64,000 bases of DNA. Origin: an uncultured Phocaeicola sp. GTDB lineage: Bacteria > Bacteroidota > Bacteroidia > Bacteroidales > Bacteroidaceae. Under the pieces are notes generated by a model. It did no database searches, was not told the origin of the DNA, and saw nothing but the letters and a program-made list of their open reading frames with translations. Position 1 is the first letter of the stretch. The number at the start of each line of letters is the position of its first letter. The translations under genes and the position numbers were made by a program. Location of the stretch: assembly GCA_948956705.1 (NCBI GenBank), contig CARCZS010000002.1, forward strand, positions 72,276-136,275, in the 5' to 3' direction. This document shows positions 23,924-34,200 of this stretch, piece by piece.

Positions 23924-24156
23924 TCGGGCTAAATAGCCCGTGGGGTAATCGTGGGGAAATTATCAAGTCCTTTGGCTGGACTTACGATTATCTGCTTTGG
24001 GGTATCAGTTGGCTAAACGTACAAATCATGCTGGCAGATGCGGCACGTGTGGAACAAGAGCCGGAGCAAACGGACGGAAACAAAGATGGTGGGAAGCCGC
24101 CTGTACAGCTAAAGACAAAGGATGATATTAAGAATTATCTGAAAGGAATAATGTAA
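23803..24156 (+). CDS. Frameshift extension of the tail chaperone (gpGT-like)
   Basis: This -1 frame is open from a stop at 23800-23802 to TAA at 24154-24156 and has coding-like content after 23923: 'WGNRGEIIKSFGWTYDYLLW' and 'IKNYLKGIM'. It has no convincing start of its own. It would be reached by ribosomes slipping at GGGTTTT in the gpG-like gene. Its stop overlaps the tape measure start by one base (TAATG). The aromatic segment resembles the T domains that bind tape measure proteins. Confidence 0.7.
   Translation, partial: KAGRRDKPNDESRGFYVLYSVNTGDRNDQSEETQSKPSRVIGLNSPWGNRGEIIKSFGWTYDYLLWGISWLNVQIMLADAARVEQEPEQTDGNKDGGKPPVQLKTKDDIKNYLKGIM
23842..23848 (+). other. -1 ribosomal frameshift slippery heptamer
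   Basis: In the gpG frame the bases read ggG GGT TTT acg, giving the heptamer G GGT TTT (X XXY YYZ with X = G, Y = T, Z = T). Re-pairing in the -1 frame gives GGG TTT TAC and enters the open T frame. No clear downstream pseudoknot was worked out. Confidence 0.7.
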
Positions 24157-27100
24157 TGGATAATATAAACGGAGCGTTGGCGTTCAAAGCCACCCTTGAT
24201 ATAAATGATTTCAACGTGTCGGCACAAGCGATGGAAAGGAGTATCAAACAGGTTTCATCCACAGCCGTATCGGAATCGTCTGTGATGGATAACTCCATTC
24301 AGAGCTTTGCGCAAAATGGGGCGAAATACATTGTTTCCTACCTCGTTGGGCAGGGTATGGGGACTTTGCTTCAAAGTATCGTGCAAACACGTGGGCAGTT
24401 TCAACAGTTGGAAATTGCCTTTACAACCATGCTCAAAAGTGGTACGCAAGCAAAGGGCTTGATGGATAGGCTTATTGATACAGCCGCCAAAACTCCGTTT
24501 GACCTTTCGGGCATTGCGAGTAGTGCCAAACAGATGCTTGCTTACGGCTCAACCGTGGATAATGTGGTGGATGAGCTGGTAATGCTTGGTAACGTGGCTT
24601 CGGGCGTGGGTGCGCCACTACAGGATATTGCCTACCTCTATGGAACGCTACGGACACAAGGCAGGGCATTTACCGTGGATATTAGGCAGTTTGCCGGGCG
24701 TGGTATTCCCATCTATGAGGAACTGGCTAAAGTGCTTGGCGTAACCAAAGATGAAGTTTCCAGCCTTGTAACGGAGGGTAAGGTTGGCTTTGCGGAAGTA
24801 GAAAAGGCTTTCCAAAACATGACGGGTAAAGCCGGGACTTACTACAACCTCATGCAAGAACAAAGCAAGTCCCTAACGGGTATGATTTCCAACATGGGTG
24901 ATGCGTGGGAACAATCGTTAAACAAGTTGGGTGCGGATAACCAAGATGTTTTTGCCGGAGCTATTGAAAGTGCTACCTATATGGCAGAGCATTTGGATGA
25001 TATTTTGCGTATTTTGAAAGCCGTTGCTATAGGCTATGGAAGCGTGAAAGCCGCTATTGTACTGAATACATTAGCCACAAAGGGATATACGGGCGTTGCT
25101 CTTTTGGATAACACGGCAAGGCAGGCTAAGATTTCCTTAATGAAGTTGGAAGCCGTTGCTACTGGGCAGATGGTAGCTCAGACAAAAGCGATGGTTGCAG
25201 CCCAAAACAGCCATGTCGCAGCATTGCAAGCGCAACTGACGGTAGAGGAACACGCCAACATGGTAAAGCAGTTACGCATTGCCACCATTCAACAAATGCT
25301 TACCATCCAACAAGCAGAATACCTTTCCAATTTGAATCTAACGGCTTCTTCTGCCAATTATGAGGCGGTGGCTCTGAGTGTTCTTACCGTTGAACAAAAG
25401 CAAGCTCTAAGCAAGTTAGACTTGTCGGCTAAAAGTGCCGTGTATCGTGCCGCTTTGGAAAATGAGGTTGCCGTTAAGACACAAAACAGTGCGGCTACCT
25501 TAAATGCCATGCGTACCGATGTCAAGGCAGCAGCCGTAAAGATGGAATCGGCACGGGCTGATGCACTGGCGGCAAAGGCGGCTGTAGAACGTGCCTATTT
25601 GGAAGTGTACAGGGCACAACAGACTGGGAACGCTGAAAAGATAGCCATTGCCACTAAGAAGATGGAGGCAGCGGAGGATAACGCAGCTATCGCACGAAAG
25701 ACGGCTTTAGCCACCCAATCCGATTTTTACGCAAAGAAAAAACTACTTGAAGCTACAGCCACCAAGCAATCCACAGCCGCTTCCGTGGCAGATACTACGG
25801 CAAAGACAACACAAGGGGCTGTAACTTCCGTACTGACTGCAATCACGACAAAAGCAACGGTAGCGGTGAAAGCTCTTTGGGCTTCCATGATGAGCAATCC
25901 TATCGGCTGGGTAATGGGATTGATAGGTGCATTAGTCAGTGTAATTACTCTTTTTACGGGCAAACAAAAAGAAGCGACCACGGCAACGGGTGAATTTCAA
26001 GATACCACGAAAAAAGAGATTGACGATTTGAATTTACTTTTTGCCGTATTGCAAAATACGGAGAAAGGAACTCAAACACATAAAAATACGATTGAAAAAA
26101 TCAATGCCGTATGTAAACAATATAATAAGACATTGCTTGATGAAAACGCTACACTTGATTTACAGCGTCTTAAATATGAGGAATTGACTACAGCCATTCA
26201 GCAAACTACAGCCGAAAAAATCAAGGCTAAATATACCGAACAAGCTATGCAAGAACTGGTACAAAGCCAAACGGATGCACTTGATAAGCTGAAAGAGAAT
26301 GCCGAAGATGCAACCTACAAAGAAATTCAAGAAGTTATGGAAACCACCCCGGAGGGTGTAACCGTTATGATGAATAAGGTTGTTGATGTGGCTTCAAGTT
26401 CTATTCGTGGAGCTTCGGGGGCTGTATGGGATGCGGTAGAATCTATGGCGGTAGAATCCGCAAACCAATTGAAAGGGCTAACAGGTCAAGCCTATACCGA
26501 TGCGTTCAACAACTCATTGGATAGCATTGTTTCTGCCGTACAAAAGTCCACCGGGGCTACAGGTAAAGAAATGGATGCTTTCAAGGAAAATATAAAAACT
26601 TATCTTGAAAGTGTCGCACAATCAGCAAAAAAGGCAGATGAAACCATAGGCAAGGTAGATAGGCAACTTGAAAAATTCTATGGTAAAAAAGATACGACTT
26701 CTGTAACAGAGAGTACCGACTATGTGGCTATGTCGTTTAACGAGCTGGATAAGAAAATAGGTGAAACTCAGAAAAGTATTGATACCCTCAATGCCAAAAA
26801 GGTAAAGGTGGAAGCCGATAATACCCAACTGAAAGAGCTGAAAGACTTGTTGGATAAATTGAATGGTGCTGTAAACACCAAGAATACAAACCTTAACACG
26901 GAAAAGGGAATATCAGACCGTATCAAGCAGCTTAAAGAATTGCGTGAAGCTGCCATTATCGGTAGTTCTGACTATAAGAGTTATGATACGCAAATAAAGA
27001 AGTTGGAAGCCCGTTTACCCAAGCATACCACGGGGGATAAAGCGGATAGTGCCGCCAAGCAACTACGTGAAAGGCAACTTGAAGCTGACCGCAAATTGGA

Positions 27101-29567
27101 GGCTGACCGTATTGCAGTCTTGGAAGAGGGCTACGAAAAACGCAAGCGCACCCTTTCGCTCCAACACAAGGAGGCATTGGATAATATAGACAAAGAGGAA
27201 AAGGCTTTGGCTAAAGCTCGTAAGGATGCCGGAAAAGGTGGCTTATCTAAGTCTGAAAAGGACGGCTTCGATGAAAGGCGAACACTTGAAAACAAGAAAT
27301 ATGACAAAGCCCAAAACAAACTCTTTGACGGTGAAATAGAGTACAAGAAACAGCAATATGCCTTGTATTTCCGTTGGGTGCGTAACATGGGCGAAGATGT
27401 AGCCAATACCCAATTTGCCACGCTTTTAAAAGGCGGTAAATCATACAAGGAGTATGTGGAAAATGAAATCAAGGCTCTAAAGGATAAACAACAAGCCGGA
27501 ACACTCACAGAGGGAGAAAGTAACCAACTTATTTCCCTTAATATGCAATACAATGAAATCACGGGGGCAAAGTCCGCTATGGATTCTTTCAAGGAATCTG
27601 TATCTAAGACCATTCAGCAAGCCCAAACACTTGCCGAGAAGTTGGAAGCCATAGCCGATGCAAAAGAGAAGCTGGCTAATGGAAGTTCCGGGCTTGTGGG
27701 TGCTGACGAAAAAGCGGAAGCCACTTTGTTTGTTTCAGAAGAAGATGAAAAGTTACAGGAAGAAGTACAGCAAAAGATACTTTCCTCTTACAGAACCTTT
27801 GAGGAACAAAGAAATGACATCCAAAAGGAATACGCCTTGCTGCGTGCTGCCGCTCAAAAGACGGGCGACCAAGAACGGATTAACCAAGTAAACAAGTCGG
27901 AGGCAGAAGCGTTAAGCACCCTTACCGCCAATATGTTAAAGCAATCGGATAGTTGGAAGAAGTTATTTGGCGATTTGGATAGCCTTTCTGTAGCTGAAAT
28001 AGATAAGTTGGTGGCTGATATTGAAACAAAGCTAAAAGATGCGGATTTGAAACTGAATCCCGTAGATTACCGTGCTTTGATTGATAGTTTGAATCAAGCA
28101 AAGGAAACGCTTATTTCAAAGAATCCCTTTAAGGCTTTAGGCACGTTCTATGATGATTACATTGAAGCCAAAAAGAAGCTGGCAGAAGCCAAAGCGAATG
28201 TTGCTGCCGGAAAGGGTACGGATGAGGATGTGAAAAAGGCAGAGGCTGACATGAAGAAAGCCGCCAAAGGCGTAACCAAGTCCATTGAAACGATTACCGA
28301 TACGGCTACCACGTGCGGCAATGCCATTGCATCCATGTTTTCTGATTTGGGACAGGATGATTTGGCAAACGGCTTAGGCACTGCAATGGAGTTGTTCGGG
28401 CAGTTGGGCAATGCCGCCGCCTCTGTAGGTAAAATGATGAGCGGTGACATATTGGGAGGCGTTACGGGTATGGTAAGTGCCGTTACTTCTGTAGTGGGCA
28501 TATTTGCCAAATTGCATGATTCCAAGTATGAGAAGAAAATTCAAAATCTGCAAAAGGAAATAGATGCGCTGGAACAATCCTACAGCCGTTTGGAACGAGC
28601 CTACAATAATACTTATTGGGTGTTCAATGATAGCCAACGTGAAGCCTACGAAAAGAATATCCAACTGATTAACGACCAAATACGGGCTTTGGAACAAGAA
28701 GCCAACGTAGCAAAGAAGAATTGGGATTTTGCCCGTTACGCTCAACTCAACAAGGAGATTAAGGAACTCAACAAACAGTTGAAGAATGCGGAAGAAAACG
28801 GAGATATGTTTTCTATCTATGAGGCTCAGAAAAAGAACCTCAAACAGCAACAAGAGGATTTAAGAAAGCAAATTCAAGCTGAAAAGGATAAGAAGAAAAC
28901 CGATAACGGAAAAATCCAACAGTGGAACGAGCAAATAGAATCCATTACCCAACAGATAGAGGATTTGGATAGGTCAATGATGGAAACGCTTGCCGGAACG
29001 GATGTAAAAACCGCCATTGATGAATTTGCCGATGCGTTGGTAGATGCTTATTGCAAAGGTGAGGATGCAGCGGAAGCATTGGGCGAAAAGACAAAAGAAG
29101 TCCTTAAAAAAGCGGTTGTGGAAGCGTTGAAACGTGAGTTTTTGGCAAAGGGAATCAATGATGCCGTTCTCTATTTGGGAGAATCCATGAAAGACGGGAA
29201 ACTGACCGATGTAGAGAAGCGAGAATTTGAAAGGATGGTGAACGCTGCCGGGGATTTGTTCAATTCCGCATTGGAGGGTATTGGTGATTGGATTAAGGAT
29301 GTGGAGGAAGAAACCGTACAGCAAGACCCCCTTACGGGTGCGGTTACTTCCATGAATGAGGAAACGGGCGGTGTGATAGCCGGGCGGTTGAATGCCTTTG
29401 TCATAAACCAAAGCGACCAAACCTCTATTATGAGGCAGGCACTTGTTTACCAAGCCGAAATAGCCGCCAACACGAAGTTGAGTGCATCAGAGCTGACGGA
29501 GATTAAAACTACTTTGAAGCGCATTGAAAATAAAGATAGTTCACTTTTATCACAAGGAATAGCATAG
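24156..29567 (+). CDS. Tail tape measure protein
   Basis: 1,803 residues, the largest gene with the 1,801-residue tail protein. N-terminal tape-measure core: 'FTTMLKSGTQAKGLMDRLID', 'TPFDLSGIASSAKQMLAYGS', 'YLYGTLRTQGRAFTVDIRQF' and 'RGIPIYEELAKVLGV'. A hydrophobic, membrane-like segment lies near residues 575-605 (MMSNPIGWVMGLIGALVSVI), then very long coiled coils rich in K, E, A and Q. It sets tail length and is ejected ahead of DNA. At about 1.5 angstrom per residue it implies a long flexible tail. Confidence 0.95.
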   Translation: MDNINGALAFKATLDINDFNVSAQAMERSIKQVSSTAVSESSVMDNSIQSFAQNGAKYIVSYLVGQGMGTLLQSIVQTRGQFQQLEIAFTTMLKSGTQAKGLMDRLIDTAAKTPFDLSGIASSAKQMLAYGSTVDNVVDELVMLGNVASGVGAPLQDIAYLYGTLRTQGRAFTVDIRQFAGRGIPIYEELAKVLGVTKDEVSSLVTEGKVGFAEVEKAFQNMTGKAGTYYNLMQEQSKSLTGMISNMGDAWEQSLNKLGADNQDVFAGAIESATYMAEHLDDILRILKAVAIGYGSVKAAIVLNTLATKGYTGVALLDNTARQAKISLMKLEAVATGQMVAQTKAMVAAQNSHVAALQAQLTVEEHANMVKQLRIATIQQMLTIQQAEYLSNLNLTASSANYEAVALSVLTVEQKQALSKLDLSAKSAVYRAALENEVAVKTQNSAATLNAMRTDVKAAAVKMESARADALAAKAAVERAYLEVYRAQQTGNAEKIAIATKKMEAAEDNAAIARKTALATQSDFYAKKKLLEATATKQSTAASVADTTAKTTQGAVTSVLTAITTKATVAVKALWASMMSNPIGWVMGLIGALVSVITLFTGKQKEATTATGEFQDTTKKEIDDLNLLFAVLQNTEKGTQTHKNTIEKINAVCKQYNKTLLDENATLDLQRLKYEELTTAIQQTTAEKIKAKYTEQAMQELVQSQTDALDKLKENAEDATYKEIQEVMETTPEGVTVMMNKVVDVASSSIRGASGAVWDAVESMAVESANQLKGLTGQAYTDAFNNSLDSIVSAVQKSTGATGKEMDAFKENIKTYLESVAQSAKKADETIGKVDRQLEKFYGKKDTTSVTESTDYVAMSFNELDKKIGETQKSIDTLNAKKVKVEADNTQLKELKDLLDKLNGAVNTKNTNLNTEKGISDRIKQLKELREAAIIGSSDYKSYDTQIKKLEARLPKHTTGDKADSAAKQLRERQLEADRKLEADRIAVLEEGYEKRKRTLSLQHKEALDNIDKEEKALAKARKDAGKGGLSKSEKDGFDERRTLENKKYDKAQNKLFDGEIEYKKQQYALYFRWVRNMGEDVANTQFATLLKGGKSYKEYVENEIKALKDKQQAGTLTEGESNQLISLNMQYNEITGAKSAMDSFKESVSKTIQQAQTLAEKLEAIADAKEKLANGSSGLVGADEKAEATLFVSEEDEKLQEEVQQKILSSYRTFEEQRNDIQKEYALLRAAAQKTGDQERINQVNKSEAEALSTLTANMLKQSDSWKKLFGDLDSLSVAEIDKLVADIETKLKDADLKLNPVDYRALIDSLNQAKETLISKNPFKALGTFYDDYIEAKKKLAEAKANVAAGKGTDEDVKKAEADMKKAAKGVTKSIETITDTATTCGNAIASMFSDLGQDDLANGLGTAMELFGQLGNAAASVGKMMSGDILGGVTGMVSAVTSVVGIFAKLHDSKYEKKIQNLQKEIDALEQSYSRLERAYNNTYWVFNDSQREAYEKNIQLINDQIRALEQEANVAKKNWDFARYAQLNKEIKELNKQLKNAEENGDMFSIYEAQKKNLKQQQEDLRKQIQAEKDKKKTDNGKIQQWNEQIESITQQIEDLDRSMMETLAGTDVKTAIDEFADALVDAYCKGEDAAEALGEKTKEVLKKAVVEALKREFLAKGINDAVLYLGESMKDGKLTDVEKREFERMVNAAGDLFNSALEGIGDWIKDVEEETVQQDPLTGAVTSMNEETGGVIAGRLNAFVINQSDQTSIMRQALVYQAEIAANTKLSASELTEIKTTLKRIENKDSSLLSQGIA

Positions 29568-29569
29568 TT

Positions 29570-30079
29570 ATGGAACTGGTACAACAACTTAAAGAGGATG
29601 GCAAGGCAAAGGGGCTTTGCCGGATGTGGCAAATGAAGCTAAGAACGGGGCTTGACTATGAGCAACTGATACAGCTTTACATTAAGGGCATAGATTTCTG
29701 TATATCGGAGAATTACCCCACGCTTGACTTTATACGGGAACACTTCAAAGGCAAATGCGAGGTTTACGGGGTGTTTGTGGATGATGAGGTTACGGATAAG
29801 GTGAATTTACCCGATGTGGTGCTGAATGGTGACTGCAAAGCTATGTTGGAGTATGACGGCTATTCTGTTTCACGGGTATATGCACGGCATGATTCCCATA
29901 GTGCCGTAAACGTGTCGGACAATGCGATTGTTACCATAGACGCTTTCGATAACTCGTATCTGTATGTGGCGGTAGCCGGAACGGATGCAAAGGTGCTTGT
30001 GAATCTGTATGGCAATGCCAAAGCGGATATAGAGGGAGTGGGGATAGAAGTTAGACAAATGAATAAAAATACTTACTGA
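29570..30079 (+). CDS. Tail protein downstream of tape measure (169 aa)
   Basis: Starts 2 bases after the tape measure. N-terminal helical part ('CRMWQMKLRTGLDYEQLIQL') and a C-terminal region of short beta repeats ('VLNGDCKAMLEYDGYSVSRVY', 'SAVNVSDNAIVTIDAFDNSY', 'KADIEGVGIEVRQMNK') that look like a small right-handed beta structure. Such genes occur at this place in Bacteroides siphoviruses; function not established. Confidence 0.6.
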   Translation: MELVQQLKEDGKAKGLCRMWQMKLRTGLDYEQLIQLYIKGIDFCISENYPTLDFIREHFKGKCEVYGVFVDDEVTDKVNLPDVVLNGDCKAMLEYDGYSVSRVYARHDSHSAVNVSDNAIVTIDAFDNSYLYVAVAGTDAKVLVNLYGNAKADIEGVGIEVRQMNKNTY

Positions 30080-30080
30080 T

Positions 30081-31265
30081 ATGGATAAGAACATGATTTT
30101 ACACCTGCCTTTCGATGACCCGGACGGTAGTATAGCTTACGACTTTTCACAGTACCGCAACGATGCCACCTTATCGGATGGTGCGGATTTTTCTAAGAAA
30201 TCTAAAGTGGGTAAATCACTTGCTTTGAATGGTACGGGCGAATGCGAAACAGCTCGTTCCATACCCTTTAGCGGTAATTTTACACTTTGTTTTTGGGTGC
30301 TGCCTGTTTCTCAAAAGTTAGGCTGGGTGCTGAATATGCCCGGTATAGACAATTATAAAGAGCAATGGCTTGATGTAATGCCCGATGGCTGGATTTTCTT
30401 TGCTTTCGTTAAGTCCGGCAATATGTTTACCGTCTATGAGAACACGACCCGGATATTCAGTGAAATATTACCAAAGACACCAACGGGGCTTTCCATCAAC
30501 GACCAATCACTTTTTGGGACGAAAGCCTTGCTGGACGAAGTGAAACTGTTTGACGTGGCGAAAGAACCCCGTGAAATATTCGAGTTGCAGAAAGATACGG
30601 ATGTGGAATATTTCATAGACGGAAAGAACTTCAAGGAGTTTGGGGTATTCGTTTCCAAAAGTGCCGGATTGGTTGGACGGTTGGAGCGCAAAGAAGCCTT
30701 GCAAGTGAACTGGGACAATTACCACGGTATTGTAAGGGATAAGAAGCGACCACGCTACAAGGAACGCAACATTACACTGGATTGCTTTATTGAGGCTTCG
30801 GGACGTGCCGCCTATGTGGAATGGGTAAACCTTTTCTTTTCCCAATTCGATGCGGAGGGGAACCACCGTTTGCGTGTGGACTATGACGGAAAGGCAAAGC
30901 CTTTGGTATATGAAGTGGAATTGCTGGATGAGGCAGACCCGGAAAAGAGCTGGGGACAATATAGCAACGATTTGATGGTGGGTACATTCCGTTTAAAGCT
31001 GGTGGAAGATGAACCTGTGAAAAAGGTGCTTAGATATATAGGTGGAACTGCAAACGGCAAGGCTACGATTACCGTCACTTCGTCCAAGCTGCTTAATATC
31101 TATTGGGGTGACGGCACGCACACTTACGATGTGTCCGGCAGCGAACAAACGATAGAACACACTTACGTTACACCCGGTGAATACGAGATAATCGTTTCGG
31201 GCGTGATTGAAGACATTGAAAAATTTGAAACCAATGCTATTGTGATATGGGAACTCTTGAAATAA
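30081..31265 (+). CDS. Distal tail protein with LamG-like and PKD-like domains
   Basis: 394 residues. Residues 1-175 resemble a LamG/concanavalin-like sandwich: 'LHLPFDDPDGSIAYDFSQYR', 'FSGNFTLCFWVLP', 'FGTKALLDEVKLFDVAKEP'. The middle ('VFVSKSAGLVGRLERKEALQ', 'YKERNITLDCFIEASG') looks like a distal tail (Dit) core. The last 75 residues are PKD-like: 'NIYWGDGTHTYDVSG', 'IEHTYVTPGEYEIIVSG'. It probably joins tail tube to tip and adds sugar-binding surfaces. It overlaps the next gene by 19 bases. Confidence 0.65.
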   Translation: MDKNMILHLPFDDPDGSIAYDFSQYRNDATLSDGADFSKKSKVGKSLALNGTGECETARSIPFSGNFTLCFWVLPVSQKLGWVLNMPGIDNYKEQWLDVMPDGWIFFAFVKSGNMFTVYENTTRIFSEILPKTPTGLSINDQSLFGTKALLDEVKLFDVAKEPREIFELQKDTDVEYFIDGKNFKEFGVFVSKSAGLVGRLERKEALQVNWDNYHGIVRDKKRPRYKERNITLDCFIEASGRAAYVEWVNLFFSQFDAEGNHRLRVDYDGKAKPLVYEVELLDEADPEKSWGQYSNDLMVGTFRLKLVEDEPVKKVLRYIGGTANGKATITVTSSKLLNIYWGDGTHTYDVSGSEQTIEHTYVTPGEYEIIVSGVIEDIEKFETNAIVIWELLK

Positions 31266-34200
31266 TCAGGCGCAACGGTGAAAAGGTACGCTTGTTTTCC
31301 AAAGAGCCGTTTTGTACGCTGAAATCAGCCGCTCAAAACAGTTCCTTAATGGGGGATGATAACGTACAGCTTTCCATTGTTTCCTCTGAGTTGCTTAATT
31401 TAGGCAAGGGAGATAAAATCATAGTGGAGGGTGAAGAATACACCATCCGTACTAAGGTGAACCGTGAAATGCTTTCGGACAACCATTATGTGCATGATGC
31501 CACTTTCTACGGAGTGATGTACGAGCTGATGAAAAGCCTGTACCGAAACACCGATGCAAACGGGAAATCCAGCAAAAGCACGTTTGACCTCACTTATAAT
31601 ATCCGGGACTTTGTAAAGGTGCTTATCTACAACGTGAGCCGTGACTATCCGGGCTTATGGGCTTTCGATGAAGCTAATTGCCCGGACACAGAACCACGTA
31701 CCATTTCCTTTGCCCGTAACAATTGCCTACAGGTTTTGCAAATGCTTTGCAGTGACCGTGAATTTGATTTGGAGTTTCTCATTACCCAAAAGGACGGGGT
31801 GCGTACCATCCACATAGGAAAGTTCGGTGCAAAAGTTGTGCCCCCGGGTGGCAACGCTTTCTTTGAGTGGGGCAAAGGCAACGGCTTGTACAAGCTCAAA
31901 GAGCAAAAGGTAGATGATAAGACCATTATCACAAGACTTTGGGTGGAGGGTGGCACGACCAACATTCGGAGTGATTACAGGGACTATTCAGAACGCCTAC
32001 AGCTTCCGTTTCCAGTGCGTTTGAACAAAAAGGAACACAAACTATGGGACGGTACAATAGTACCGCCTCAGAGCGAATATATAGGCATATCCGATGATAA
32101 CAAGCGTTATTTGGAGGATGGCGATTTGAGGGATGCACTGGGTAGTGATGAGGATGCTGTGACGTATGATAATATTTTCCCGAAACGGACGGGTACGGTT
32201 ACTGCTTTGGTGGCTGATGATATAAACAGCTTCATTGATGATACAATGGACTTTGACCTGAACGAGAAAGACGATAAAGGTACAAAGTATCTGATTAACG
32301 AGGTATCGGCAAAGATTAATTTCATTTCGGGTAAATTAGCCGGACAACAATTTGAATTGGCGAAAAAGGGAGGATACGACCATGCAACAAAAAGGTTTAC
32401 GCTCATTCCATTTACGGACAACAGGGGGCTAACTATTCCTACCACTGAAAGCGAGGCTTACCGAATAACGGAGGGTGACACGTATAAGATTACGGATATT
32501 CACCTGCCTAAATCTTATGAAGATGATGCAGAGGAAGATTTATGGTATGCCGGATATAACGAGTTCAAGCCACGCACACAGGCACGGGCGCAATATCAGC
32601 TTACCTTTGAACGTTCCTATTTTTTGAACGCTTTGCCAAGCGATAGCGAAACAACCGTCTTTCATGTGGGTAACTATGTACCCGTGAAAGATGAGCGTTT
32701 CGGTATTGAAAAGAATATCCGCATCCAAAAGGTGACAAAGAACCTGCTTGTGGAGCATGACTATACACTGACCCTTTCGGACATTACAGCCATTTCCCCA
32801 ATCACTCAAACGGTTGTGGATGTTGGACGGCACGAAACAATCATAGAAAACAATCGGCTTCGGGACTTGACTAAGGCACGGAGGGGATGGCGTACAACAG
32901 AGGAACTGCGTACAATGGTGTATGATACGGACGGTTATTTTGACCCCGAAAACATCAAGCCCAATTCCATTGACACCAATATGCTTACGGTGGGGTCTAA
33001 GAGCCAACAATTTGTTTTGATAGATGTGATACTGCAAGCCAACGTAAACGGAATATCCAATCGTTTTGATGCTTCTGCCGGGGTATTGGCTCACTTGACT
33101 ATTGATGATGAGATAATCAAGCATTGGAACATGGCGGCTGGCTCATTCACTCTATCAAGCCCAAAGGGGTACTATGTGTTTGCCAAGTGTTCCAAGAAAA
33201 GCACGGATGGCATTTGGTATGTGACACAGGAACAACTAAAGGTTGAACCAACCGAAGACCCGAATAACTATTATTTCCAAGTGGGTATATTGGGGTCAGT
33301 GCATTCGGATGATGATTTCAGGGACTTTACCACCACCTACGGATTTACCCGTATTAATGGGAACACTATCACTACGGGTAAGATTATAACAAGCGATAAG
33401 GAGTGCTATTTGGATTTGGACGGCAACAAGTTCCGTATCGGTGATTCTTCAAGTTCTATTGATTGGAACGTAACGGCAAAACGCCAATTAACGTTGCACA
33501 ACGTCCGTTTGCTTTCTGATAGTGGGGACACCTCACATATCGGGGTGTTCCGTGGCACATATAACCCGAAGTACGTGTACTATGCCGGGGATGAGGTGGC
33601 TTACACGGTGAATGGTGAAACGTGTACCTACCGATACACTAACCCCACACCAAGCATGGGCAACCTGCCTACCAATTCCGTATATTGGTCGGTTGTGGCG
33701 AAAGGTTCTACCGGGGATAAGGGAGAAAGCGGTTTATCCGTATTCTATACCTATAATGACAGTGAAACCAAGCCTGCCACCCCTACGGGGGATGGCTCTA
33801 CGGGAGGTTGGCACAGAACTTCGTCCGAAAACGTGGTTTGGATGAGTATAAAGAACGCCAAGACTGATACGGAGGGTGCGTGGGGTATTCCTTTTCGTGT
33901 GCGTGGTGCTGATGGTACTTCAATCAATATCAAAGGTTCTAAGGACAATGTTTCACAACTGCCTACCGTTGGAAATTCAGAGGGCGATGCTTATCTAATC
34001 GGGGGCAACCTCTATATTTGGGATGGCACGAACTGGAAAGATGTTGGAGCTATTAAGGGGGAAGATGGAAAGAGTAGCTATCTTCATAAGAAGTATTCCG
34101 ATGATGGCGGCAAAACGTTCACAGCCGGAAACGGTGAAACACCCGGAAGATGGTTGGGTTTGTATGTGGATATGATACCCACCGATAGCGACAAACCAAG

